In this document: positions 36,101 to 46,983 of the stretch, in pieces | Layout: each line of letters opens with the position of its first letter | Numbering within the stretch: the first letter of the stretch is position 1 | DNA from: Cladorhizidae sp. MBARI D1340-BT2 | Lineage: Eukaryota; Porifera; Demospongiae; Poecilosclerida; Cladorhizidae | Length of the DNA: 64,000 nt | Assembly (NCBI GenBank): GCA_028752905.1 | Contig: JAQNBH010000010.1 | Coordinates: forward strand, 29,078,970 to 29,142,969 | Direction of reading: 5' to 3' | Program-made: the position numbers and the translations under genes | Notes under the pieces: model-generated | What the model was told of the DNA's origin: nothing | The model's input: the letters and a program-made list of their open reading frames with translations, nothing else | Database searches by the model: none

Positions 36101-36493
36101 TTCCCAGATCCATACCTATGGAGACATGTATAATGGTAAAATCTCCAGATATTAATTGTCATGTGAGCTGGTGTGAACTCACCTTCAAGCACAACTGCAA
36201 ATTCACTTGAAGTACATTAATGTTTCATGTTGCAAGTTCAACATGCCAACACTAGTCATGTATTAATAGGTTGGAATGGGCTCCAGCATAAACCACAGAA
36301 CTGAAAGCTGCTTGGTTCTGTCAGAGTTAATCAGAAATTCTGGAGTCCATTTCATAAAGCTGGCTGGTTGGTTTAACTTGCCATGGTAATCGGTAGCAAT
36401 GTTGCCCTAGCCCTTTTTCTTTACAGTCAGGTTGCAGGTACATATCAATATACCTGTGATATAATTGTAATTTTTTTGGTGTGTACTCTTCAG
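33154..36493. other. Intron of the GPCR, with a degenerate tandem repeat
   Basis: No gene seen. The stretch 34240-34860 is a diverged tandem repeat, listed separately. The remainder is AT-rich. Confidence 0.5.
34240..34860. repeat. Diverged tandem repeat (~170-bp units)
   Basis: About four units share gaaaaccacat, then ttccttctttgg.ccaagcct, then atgcagcagctat and tttgtagctata. Related single units lie near 11100-11165 and at 53600-53880. Non-coding. Confidence 0.6.
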
Positions 36494-36603
36494 TTTGCTA
36501 ACAGTGACTCATTTAACTCTGCTCTTTCTGCCATCACTTACGTTGGATTAACACTTTCTGTGATTGGCTTGATTATTGCTGTGATTACACTACTAGCACT
36601 CAA
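36494..36603 (+). CDS. Adhesion GPCR, TM1 exon
   Basis: 110 bp after acceptor ctcttcag, phase 0, to donor gtgagt, phase 2. A short extracellular lead (FANSDSFNSALSA) is the stalk after the GPS. It is followed by one strong membrane segment, YVGLTLSVIGLIIAVITLL, which is TM1; 'y.G..lS...l' is typical of family B2. It follows the GPS exon directly in phase. Confidence 0.88.
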
Positions 36604-36831
36604 GTGAGTATTTGCAGAGGAAAATATTATTGTGATTGTTATTAGATGTAATTTTTTTTTATAAATTAAAAATACAATTTAATTATATTTTTACCAGTGT
36701 AGCTTTATTGTTCTAGATTTCAATCATTCAAATTATCTATTGTTCTACATAAAATATCTAAGTAGTAAATTTACAAAAAATAACAATTCAGAAACAGAAT
36801 TAAATATATCAATTTTAATTTTTCTACATAG

Positions 36832-37094
36832 GAAAGTGAGGGATCGAGAGGCAACCAAGTTCCACATCCAGATCTCTCTCGCCATATTCTTCATGCTAAT
36901 AGTGTTTGTGGCTGGAGTGGACAAGACAACAGTAGTTAGTGGATGCATTACTGCCTCTGTCTTAATCCACTATTTCACTTTGACATCCATATTGTGGATG
37001 TTGGCTGAGTCCATCCTCTTGTTTCTGAAGGTGTCCGTTGTCTTTTTTCAAGTCACCAAGAAAGTGATTATTATTACTTCACTTCTTTGCTGGT
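36832..37094 (+). CDS. Adhesion GPCR, TM2-TM4 exon
   Basis: 263 bp, acceptor ctacatag, donor gtaagt, phase 2 in and phase 1 out. It contains ICL1 (KVRDREATKFHIQ), TM2 (SLAIFFMLIVFVAG), the conserved extracellular Cys (SGCITA), and TM3 with the family motif HYFTLTSILWMLAESILLF. ICL2 and the start of TM4 (KKVIIITSLLCW) follow. The 'HY..l..f.WM..E' motif is diagnostic for adhesion/secretin-type receptors. Open throughout. Confidence 0.9.
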
Positions 37095-37298
37095 GTAAGT
37101 TTAAAAATGCAAATATTATGTTCTCAAACCCCTTTACCCTACACACACACCCTCATTCCTATTTGTTAATTTTGGTGCAGAAAAAAATTGTAGATACACA
37201 GTGGATACATATAATAATAATTAGACGATGATTAGAAACATATAGAGGTAATATTTGATAAATAATAATGTATTATATATCTACCATCTTTATTTCAG

Positions 37299-37391
37299 TG
37301 ATTCCCTTAGTCCCTGTGGCAGTACCCTTAATTATTGACTTGACTAATGATGGGGAAAATTCTACACACCTCATCATAAAAAAGGATACAT
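37299..37391 (+). CDS. Adhesion GPCR, TM4/ECL2 exon
   Basis: 93 bp between tatttcag and gtaaga. It enters in phase 1 (fits) and gives the rest of TM4, LIPLVPVAVPLIIDL, and the glycosylatable loop TNDGENSTHLII. It leaves in phase 1, whereas the next exon needs phase 2. One extra A in the A5 run at 37378-37382 would repair both the phase and the loop, so a one-base loss (real or a sequencing error) near 37380 is likely. An unseen small exon is the alternative. Confidence 0.75.
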
Positions 37392-39270
37392 TGTAAGACA
37401 AACTTTAACCTCTAGACAGTTAAAGTAATACTTCGTTATTTGTTTGATCCACTTTTTAAATGTTTATGGTAAATCATATAAAGCTTAGCTATATCACCAC
37501 TAAATTTCACATTGGCATACTTTTAGCTGTCTAATTAGTGGTTTTGCTACAATTAAAATCACCCATAGACCTTGGAAGTTATTAATTACCACTTAGCATT
37601 TTTCAATTACATAAAACTTGTAAGTTACATTTTTCTTATAAAGATTACCAATCCAAGACTTACAAGACTGACAGTTTAAAGTCATAATTGTGTCTAGTAA
37701 ATATAATAATTCTAGTTACATCTTTCATTGTAATTTATGAAGCTAAACCTGTGTAGACTGACTATCCAGAGCTATATTGAGCCATTTGGATTTTAATGGA
37801 CTGTTTAGTACTAAAGCCAGAGAGCTTTCCGTGACTGCCCCCTTAATGGATCTGAATATGTCAAAAACTGTTGATAGATAAGTACAACAAAAAGCTTTCT
37901 ACCACACTGGATAAGCCATCAACTTGCCTGGATAAATGCAGCATTTGAATTTTGTTGAGAGTGAACTATAATTAGCTGCTATAGGCTTAGGATTAGTATC
38001 ACACAACATGCCCAGGGGTGATAATCACAATTAGCAACTATTTTTGTATGTAGCCTTCTTATCATTGTCTCAATGCAAAAATGCAACCACTGCAGTAAGA
38101 GTACACTTCAGCTTATGTCACAAAATTGTGACTAAAACATCCATAGAGCTAAACTGGCTGACCTAGCATGAAAAAACTGTTTGTAAACCTAGATATTCAA
38201 CTTTAGAGCTCTACCTTATATTTAATTATAATTATTTCTATTGTATCCTTGTTCTTCTGTTGCAAAAGTTGAATATACTTAATAATTTTAGAGCGTAAAG
38301 ACTCCTTATTTTCCAATCCAGTGCAGTTATTATTGATTGAATAAAACATGCAAATTTCCAGAAGTTGTATATGACAAGAAAATATTTTGTGCATGCAATA
38401 TTTAGCTTACCTTCAGCTTCTCTAGATGGAATTACACCAGCTTGGAAAAGGTCAGTTGTGATCTGAGTAACTTTCTCCCATATGGACACAGTGAACACAA
38501 ACAAGTATATCATAACCAGCCTGCTATGTTTTGTAATATAATAGCTTGAACAATTTAGGTAAACAAATTGTGAACTATAGTTTTAAATAATAAATTGTAG
38601 CTACTTCTATATTGTATTTATATATTTAAAGCTCGTGTATTTGTATATTACTCTCAAAAACATCATGTAAGCAACTACACAAAATTAGTATATCAGGATA
38701 TGTTTTTACGTAAATTTTTTTTTCCAAAAATAAATTGAAGCATGTACAAGCCATGTTTGAGATCTAGGCAATTTCTCTCAACTCTTCGATCTAGGCAGAG
38801 GTAGATCGCCTCAATATGGCATGAGGCTCCAACATTCACAAACTCATGTTAAGTTAATAGTGTATGGGATATGTATACAGCTTTACCTTAAATAGGTCCA
38901 ACAGCACATATGGAATGCAATTAAGACAAAACAAACAGTCTCAAACAACCAGGACATGATCTGCAGGCATTAACTGTCCAATATTTAAAAAATATATATC
39001 TTGTAATAAATAAAAAAAGGTTTTTTTTCCTCTCCAAATCTTGTCAGAGAGCCATTGTAATAAAGAGAAAGATAGCAAAAAAATAATAAATGGATCATTA
39101 TCATTTTTAAATACTTGTGTACAATGTTTTGAAAGGTAAAAGGTCCCTAAATTTCCATCCATATTCATCAGTTGTCATCCTTTATTTTAATTGAATTTAT
39201 TCTTGAAAAAGCTTGAAATACAATCTTATTATGAATGCTTCAGTACAGGTGATATTTAGATTGTATTATA

Positions 39271-40960
39271 CAGGGGGGGATAGGAACTGGTCCAGCAGAC
39301 ACGGCAGCTGCCGGACCAAAGTTTCAATACCAACCTCCAGTTATCAAGCAACTTTCTAATCTTTACTGAGAGTACTCTCAGACTCTTCTCCAGCCAGCTT
39401 TCTTCAAGTTGTCTTATTTAAAAATTCAAATGAAGCCCACCAAAGTACGCCCCTACATTTTTGCGCGTGCTATTTTAGTATTATAGCGAGCGGATCATGG
39501 CCACTAGTGACTCGAAACTGACCAATTCCAGCCTAATAGGTTCTACAAGTTTCCAAAGCGGAAATTTGGAAAAGGCAAAAATGAGAGGTATATTATATCT
39601 ATTTAAAACTGAGCTGAGCATTATAGCTAGCTTAGGTTTATATGTACTGCATCACAGCTATAATATAGCTATAGTAGCAAGGCATTATTTTATATCTAAA
39701 ACATAGCTACATGCTAACCATCCGTGGTCCAAGACAGTCCTGAGATTTTTTTGCATTTTTCACAATTTAGACTAGGAGTCCAGGACTATAAGCTGATTCA
39801 GCACTGCCAATCATGGCATCTAGTGATGACAGCCATCTTATTCATGTGGTCACTGACACTGTATTATGTTACTGTAGCATTGAAATTCACAGTGCTAGAA
39901 AAATCACGAAGCTCAACTACAAGCAATAAAGGCAAAATAGAGTTTGCATTATCAGGACAATGTATTTATAATCCATTTCAAAGTAAATAACTAGTTTAAC
40001 TTATTTAAACTGAGCTGTACACTAGAGCCATGTTTGCACAAGGCCTTAATCCAATCATCCAACTTGGTTTAGTCTGATCTGAGTTACATACTAATACAAT
40101 AATCCAGATTAAAAACACCAGATAATAATAGCTAACCCATAAAAATAGGTAAACATAGGTTTAGTACAATTATTTAGAGATCTTGAGTAAATAGCTATAG
40201 TGCAAGATTAATAAAAGTGCATAGGAAAGAACCAATAATGTACTTAATGGCCAGGGAATGGAACAAAACCACCATCAGTTGTCCAGGTTTTTGACCAAAC
40301 CAGGTTGGCATGGATGCCAAGAGTCCCGAAACGATCCATTTTTATAACGTTTTTCGCAATCAAAAAGCTCCAAAGCATTTTGAGAATGGAACAGGAGAAT
40401 CTCATCAATTGAAGATTATTATCGTTGCTTTTACTTTGAAGCAATAGACTTGGCCATGTCAGCGATTCAAGATCGCTTTGATCAGCCAGTATATGCTGTT
40501 TACCAAATTCTTCACTGTACTGCTGAGTTAAGTGAATGTGTTTCCTTTTATGGAGATGGCTTCAATAAGAGTGAGCTTACAACTCTACTTCAAGCTTTTA
40601 GTTCAAGTTTTAACTCATGTGAGTCGGATGGAACTGTAAAACACTGAAAGATATCTTGACTTTTCTTAGCAATCTTTCTGATAGTCAACGTGCATTTTTT
40701 AAGCAGGTGTGCTTGGTTGTCCGTCTAATCCTTGTCATGCCTGCTACGAATGCTGCACACGAAAGATGTTGTTCGTACATGAAAAGAATAAAAACATACT
40801 TACGAAGTACTATGAAACAGGATAGACTTAATCATCTAATGATACTAAACATTTAGAAAGAAGCTTTGGATCGCCTTGATCTAATCACAATTGCAAATGA
40901 ATTTGTGTGGAACAATGAGCACAGACTCCGAGTGTTCGTGAACTTGTGAACTTATTTCAA
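39271..40960 (+). mobile_element. hAT-type DNA transposon remnant
   Basis: Starts with a CAGGGG-type end (39271), as in hAT elements. It contains a first-exon-like frame (39497, MATSDSKLTNSSLIGS) and the C-terminal transposase pieces at 40395-40860. The right terminal repeat was not found. The middle of the transposase, including most of the catalytic region, is missing. It sits in the sense direction within the GPCR intron. Confidence 0.65.
40395..40860 (+). pseudogene. hAT transposase C-terminus, broken
   Basis: The text reads IEDYYRCFYFEAIDLAMSAI, then QDRFDQPVYAVYQI. After a frame break it gives LILVMPATNAAHERCCSYMK and RIKTYLRSTMKQDRLNHLM. The latter is the hAT dimerisation domain of TTF/ZMYM-type hAT proteins, where 'MPATNAxxER.FS..RRiKtylRStm' is the hallmark. 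A stop follows 40645. Inactive. Confidence 0.85.
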
Positions 40961-42111
40961 ACTAGGTATATATATATTTTTCAATTGCCATGATATTTCT
41001 TTCCCTTTTTCACAAAATTGACTTTCTACTGATAACCAAATAATCATCTTCATAACAGCTTAATTTAACTCAACATGATTTGGCCTACTACATGGTGATA
41101 TTGAAGTGATGCCACAAAGTATAGGTGATTTAAACTAACCAGCAGACCTATTTTTTTTTAAAGGCACATGAGGTACAAATTATCCATGCTGTGTTTGATT
41201 ACTGCAATACAGAAATGCTGCACTGAGTCAGATAGATGAACACCTTGCATAGACTATTGAGTTGAGAACAGGTTTGTAGCTCCAACCAACAATGCTGTTG
41301 AAGTACTAATGCTCGGGTGACAATGGATGTGCACTGCCTCCTTAACAAAAGTTTTTTCCCATCTGCTGGCTATATCTATCACTAAGTTCTCCTACGATCA
41401 GATAATATTCTTTCCGTTCATGTTTGGAAAAGTGACAGACTTTGTCAGCTCTCATTTCTTGCAGGTATACTTTGTTATTTAATCAATGGTTTAGACACTG
41501 TGGGAAGATCTTGGTTCGAAAAGCAGCTTAAAATTTAATGTGTTTGAACTGCTAATTAGATCACAACATTGGGATATTTTTGTTTTGTTGTTGTATTGTT
41601 TAGACTAACTCTATTTTAATAGCTGTGACACAGATATTGCTTGTTCATTGGTCAAAGTTGTTAAAAAAATTGCATCCATGGACAGATTGAAATTGAATAT
41701 ATTTTTCTGTAATACTTAGTTAAATTAATTTCTGAGTATGCACATACCAATGCAGTTTGTAGAGTCAGTAAAGAATGCATGGTCTACAAGGGGCAAGGTC
41801 CCACTTTATAGGTCATCATCTACTTAAATAACATAGTATGTTTCTACCCACCATCCTACCCCTCTACCTCCTAAATATTCAGCTTACTTTATGCACATAA
41901 TATGTAACACTGATGAAGAAAATGATGAACTATAACTTTACATGAAAAGTAAAAATAATTTTTTTCCATTAATATCATGCCTAACAATACATAATTATTC
42001 TAACTTATTGTTGGGTATTAAGCTTTGTCAAAGATACACCTAAATAATCTATTGTACTCTTAAACTCATAGAATTTTTTCAAACACCATGCTTTTATTTC
42101 TTATTTTGCAG

Positions 42112-42817
42112 TTGTTTCCTCAGCAATCCAATTGTCTATTGGATGACTTTCATGGGACCAATATTTACTGTTATTCTGGTCAATTGTGTGCTATTCGTCA
42201 TAATTGTCTACAAATTAATCCGACAAACACAACGAAGGCTAACGCGTGAGAAGAAATCTCTGGATACAAAAACAATTGCTCGTGTTATTACCAGTCTGGC
42301 TGGAATAACATTCTTATTTGGATTTTCATGGTTATTTGCTGTTCCAACCATCACTTACAAAGGATTCCAGAAGCCTGGTCAATTTTTGTTTACTATCTCC
42401 CTTTCTCTTCAAGGTCTGTTCATCTCTGCATACATATGCTACATTACCAAGGAAACACGTGAGACTTGGAGAAAATTGCTGGGCATTGACCGATATTTTA
42501 TAAACTGCTTTTCAAAATTGAGCAAGAATATTAAAGACCCGAAAGACCACAGTAAAGATCAATCCGCTGGCCAAACTTCTTCCATGAACGCGACAGTAAT
42601 GGAAAATTTAAGCACCTTAAACAAAAACAGGAGTTCATCCAACCCTCCTATGGAGTTGGAGGATACTTCTATTGGGAAGAATTTTTTTCCAAATACTGAT
42701 TCTGAACCAGCACATCCGAGAAAAGAAGAAAAGAATATCTTGTCCTGCACTTGCATTGGAAATATTGGATATGAAGGAGAGGATGATGTAAGAGAGATCA
42801 CACTCCAACTGCAATAG
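42112..42817 (+). CDS. Adhesion GPCR, TM5-TM7 and cytoplasmic tail, last exon
   Basis: 706 bp from acceptor ttttgcag to the stop TAG at 42815-42817. The ECL2 Cys (CFLSN, with Phe where most relatives have Trp) opens the exon. TM5 (WMTFMGPIFTVILVNCVLF) and ICL3 (RQTQRRLTREKKSLDTK) follow, then TM6 (SLAGITFLFGFSWLFA) and TM7 (FLFTISLSLQGLFISAYIC), whose SLQG motif is typical. The tail of about 110 residues is Ser/Asn-rich and ends in an acidic stretch. The exon is fully open, which argues against long-standing decay. Entry phase is 2 and does not match the previous exon's phase 1. Confidence 0.9.
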
Positions 42818-44109
42818 ATGATGTAAATTTAAGTGGGGGAAGTTTTAGACAAATCCACCGACTGATCTTGCTAACTGATAATATTTGTATGTAGCATTCA
42901 TCACATAGCTCACTAGTAATCTATGAAACTTGTAAACATTTAAAAAATATATATAATTATGCATAATCATTACACAAGTGATTTGTATGCGGTCCTTTTG
43001 AAAGTGTCTAAGAAGACACCATGCTGTAGGAATGGACTCCATAATGAAATTTCTAAAGAAATGTCAATTAACCTTAAGGTCAAATTACTCCCATTTTTGG
43101 GTTAATTTAGGGTTTTATGTCTATAAGGATTAATATTATTGGTTAACACACTCGGCACTAACAGTGCCATATGGTGATCTGAGTGTTATCAATCAGAAAA
43201 ACATGTGTGAGATTGCTATATTATTTATGCTAATTTGAAGTATTTAGTGCATTACTTTCAGTTGTGAATTTATTCTGTGAATTCTTTGTTACATTTGGTC
43301 ATCTCAGACAGTGTGTTTGGATGAAGATGATTTCTTTGTCAATGTGAGTCATGAAATATAGCTAACACTTTAATGAGCCTTGGGATAAGCCACCACAAAA
43401 CAAGAGTGGGGGGAGAGTGTACAGACACAAGACCATTGGTATACATGGTCTCAGTTTATGCCGATATTATGCGTATTTGCACTATAAATTTGGTTGAAAC
43501 CGGGGAAATCTGGAATGTCACACAAGGTAAGGGGGAAAAACTTGAAATGCTGACCATTCGTGGTCTTGACGACCACCAAAAATGATGAGCCCGCTATGTT
43601 CAGAAGTCATTTTTCTAGTGACAGGCAGTATTATCTCATTAGAAGATAAATATAGAAAAGGACAAGATTGCAGCATCCATTTTTACATGGAAGAGCATTC
43701 TTCCATAAACGAGGAGTGATGAGATGGACACAATAGTAGAAACTGTTGGAACATGCTTGGATGAGCTTAGTGCTACAGCAAAAAGTGATGGCTTGGTTCT
43801 GATGCATAAGGCTTAGATAAGAAGACTACTTTGGTTTGTAAATGGAATCTACCTATAATTATTATTGGCCTGTTAGTTGCCTAAACTAACTTTTGTGCCT
43901 AAACACAGAAAGGCTACAACCAGAGTTTAAGGTAAGCAATTGCTAGGGATTTCTGACTTGGTATAACATGTTCAATTCAAACACCCCTATATATCAATCC
44001 CAGGTGAGAGAGTTGATCACAAATAACATTAAACTCTGCACAATATTTATAGCACTATATCTGAAGATGACATGGTTTTACTATGCACATGCATACAGGA
44101 ATCTCCTCA
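42818..44109. other. 3' region of the GPCR gene and spacer
   Basis: Presumed 3' UTR, then AT-rich DNA with no gene seen. Short open frames near 43373 and 43968 lack any recognisable domain. Confidence 0.5.
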
Positions 44110-44114
44110 TATAC
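44110..44114. other. Target-site duplication TATAC, left copy
   Basis: TATAC abuts the TG of the 5' LTR and recurs directly after the CA of the 3' LTR (53484-53488). A 5-bp duplication is usual for Ty3/gypsy integration. Confidence 0.85.
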
Positions 44115-44534
44115 TGTGGAGGGCAGCCCCTCGACATCAAGATGGCCCTTATGCCTGAACATGCTCAGCTGATAATAATAATTAGTTTTGTTATCATCTA
44201 ATTATCATTGTGGTGACCTCATTAGAGTTCATACCAATTATTCAGTTTCACAACTTCTATTTTATATTGGCATATGGAAGCCTATGTGTTTTGTGTGCTT
44301 TGGACTTTTGTGTGTGTATTGTAGATTTTGTGGTTTCCTGCTTCCTGGGAGGCACGGTATTTAAACCCTGACTCCCAGCTGTTCGTTAGTTCTTATCTCA
44401 ATTATTCTATTGGCTTTATGACATTCTAAATTACTCTGAATTAAGCTAAGGAGTGGTTGTAGTACAGCAGAGATATTACTCTGGTGCAGCTTTGTTACCA
44501 AGTTGGGAGTTAACTACAGAAGTGACCCTCAACA
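44115..44534 (+). repeat. 5' LTR
   Basis: 420 bp, beginning TGTGGAGGGCAGCCCCTCG and ending ACCCTCAACA. It matches 53073-53483 along its length, with several substitutions and indels; for example, ccaagaacca in the other copy is absent here and a 21-bp block is extra here. The divergence shows an old insertion. A TATA-like box tatttaaa lies at 44358-44365, suitable for the element's own promoter. Confidence 0.92.
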
Positions 44535-44555
44535 TATGGTGGCAGCGGTGGTTCA
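44535..44555 (+). promoter_or_regulatory. Probable primer-binding region
   Basis: tatggtggcagcggtggtt follows the LTR directly. TGG two bases after the LTR end fits pairing with the CCA end of a tRNA. I cannot name the tRNA from the sequence alone. Confidence 0.5.
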
Positions 44556-44589
44556 ACTGAAGAAGAAGACGAACATCCATCACAAGGAA

Positions 44590-45795
44590 CCGCTAAGCAG
44601 GCTAAGTATTCTAACCATATCAGTGGAGTAGGAAGTATGTCTGCTCCAAGAGCTATCCAAACTGGTTTCATGACGGACAGCAGCACAGACCACGAGGAGA
44701 CAAACTTAGTCTGCGGAAGATACTGTATCTGATTCCACTGTCACGGCAACGAAAGATCCAATGGAAGCACTTCAACAAGCCATGATTTCCATGATGCAGT
44801 CGATGGAATGTGACAGGAGAACCAGGAGAGAGGCTGATGCAGTACGCCAACAGCAAGAAGAAGCGAGGCTAAAAGCCGAACTGGACAAATTGGGAAGCCG
44901 ACGCAGAACAAAGAAATAAAGAGGAAGACAACCGACGAGCTGCAGACATAGTAGCCAAAGAACTGCAGATGAACAGGCAAACCACTCTACATGCTCTGCA
45001 GAAGTTGGACAATCAGAACGACCCGGAAACTTATCTGGTTCACTTCGAAGTGTCCATGGCCGCATTGGCGGAAGGTTTAATCCCTACAGGGAGTGGATTG
45101 AATTACTACCGAAACAAACGATAACGATAAGGGCAGCGGAAGTATTCCAGGAACTAGATGGAACGATGCCTTACCAGGAATTCAAAACTCGAGGCACGAG
45201 TGCTAAGGCTAGACAGACACTGACAGTCTGGAGGAATCAGCCATCAGACCAACAGTCTCTTAGAGCACATCTGACTCGAGGGATTATAGACTGACTAACA
45301 TTAAACAATTTGATGGATACCAAGAAATTCATGATGGAGATGTTCCAAGGTGTTCTTACCCTATATTACTCTGCCGAGATGTGCCACTCACTGAGAGGGA
45401 AGGATTTCAACAACATGCAACAAATCGTGGACGACATGGAAGCGGCTTGGGAATCCAGACCATACTCAGAGCGCTCAAAGATGCATAGGACAGCAGCCGA
45501 AAGGATGTTCAGCAACAGGAGACAGCAGTGGACCAGACCTAGAGATGCACAACCTACTGAGGGAACAGGTTGGTGCTTAACTAAGGGCGGGAGTGGGGGT
45601 TAGCTTGCTGGGTTGAGTGAGGGGGGGGCCAAAGGGGTAGCCGGTGGTGGCCATGTCCCAGCCCTTTCTAAGAACCCATTGTGCCACTATTGTAAACGGA
45701 TAAGAGAAATTGTCCCAAATAGAAATCTAAACTGGGAAAGATCAACTCAGAATCAGAGTCTGAGGAACATAGGCCTTAATAAGGATAGGAACCAT
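44590..45795 (+). pseudogene. Gag remnant of the Gmr1-like element, frameshifted
   Basis: A capsid-like polyprotein is spread over at least three frames. A Gln/Glu/Arg-rich coiled-coil stretch starts near 44760 (MEALQQAMISMMQSM). TVWRNQPSDQQSL lies near 45220, and MDTKKFMMEMFQGVLTLYYS at 45313. A basic region follows, then a degraded zinc-knuckle start, CHYCKRIREIV, near 45680. The capsid C-terminal part of Gmr1-like Gag is the proposed ancestor of the vertebrate SCAN domain. Similarity here is too weak by eye to assert that. Confidence 0.6.
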
Positions 45796-46480
45796 TGATG
45801 GTAGACCCTGTAGGTGTTTGATTGACACGGGTGCTAACCGAACAACTGTTCCTGCATGCTTTATCCAGCCTAACAAGTTTACTGGGGTTGAGGAGAAAGC
45901 TGTGCTAGCAACTAATGGGATTGAGAGCCTTAGGACCGCTGAGGTTGATTTGAAGATAGATGGTATCACCCATACCATGGTAGTCTTTGTTATTGACAAG
46001 GATGCATCTCATGTGTTATTGGGCACAGATCATCCTGTTGTTAAACATTGGATTACAAGGAAGTTCTTACCAGAGCTGGCTGATGCTCCTGTGCCTATAG
46101 CAGCCATTACTAGGGCACAAAGCCAGGCACTGGAAGCACAAGCTGCCACCGATGAGGTAGCAAGTGCTCAGTCTGGAGCTAAGGTTAAGCCCTTTTTGCA
46201 TGAACAACCCAAAGTTACCAGTCCTCCTGGAGAGAAAGTCAGCGCGAGCGCAGATGAGGTAGTAGATGAGGTGGAAGAAAACTCTTCGGTCTTGGTTGAG
46301 GAAGTTGTCCTAAATGGGTTAGAGGGAGCTCAATCTAGTGACCAGCCAATTCCGGTGCTTTCCAAAAGCGAGGAAGAAGTTAGGAAGCTAGTTGCTCAGC
46401 AGGAGGAAGATGGTAGCCTGTCGGAGATGAGGAGTAAAGCTGAAAGCAGGAAGATGGTTATTGTAGGGAGGACGGAGTAC
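45796..46480 (+). pseudogene. Retropepsin-like protease and linker of the Gmr1-like element
   Basis: LIDTGANRTTVPACF supplies the catalytic DTGA. About 65 residues later HVLLGTDHPVV supplies the 'ILGxD' strand of an aspartic protease. The part is open and its active-site residues are intact. A charged linker with VEENSSVLVEEVVL leads to the integrase. It would process the Gag-Pol polyprotein as a dimer. It is labelled pseudogene because the surrounding polyprotein is broken. Confidence 0.8.
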
Positions 46481-46983
46481 TAGTGCATGTCAAGTTGGTA
46501 GATCCTCAAAAGGAGTTGTCTAGAATTGTCGTGCCATCTTGTAGAAGGAAAGATGTGTTGGACATTCGGCACCGAGGTTTAGTTGGTGGACATTTTGCAC
46601 ACAATAAGATGCTTGCCATCCTATCTCACCACTTCACATGGCCTGGTATTAGGAAAGACATTGTAGTGCCTGCCCAGAATGTCAAAAGGCAGGGAGACAG
46701 CTACAGCCTAGAGTACCTATGGTAGTTACACCAACCATATCAGAACCTTACCAAAGGATGGCCTGGGATCTGGTAGGAAAATTGGATAAAACCAAACAAG
46801 GTCACAGGTATATCCTGACCATTATGTGTCTTGGGACCAGATATATACCCATATGCTATTCCTTTGAAACGGGTAGATGCTGAATCAGTAGCAGAGGGTT
46901 TAATGGAAGTAATCAGTCACACAGGCACTCACGGTTGAACTCTTGTCAGATCAAGGATCTGTTTTTCTGGGAAAGGTTATTAA

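Larger units (their letters stand above)
37392..42111. other. Intron of the GPCR holding a hAT element
   Basis: 4.7 kb between TM4 and TM5. It contains the hAT remnant at 39271-40960. The flanks (37392-39270 and 40961-42111) are AT-rich with no supported exon. Confidence 0.6.
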
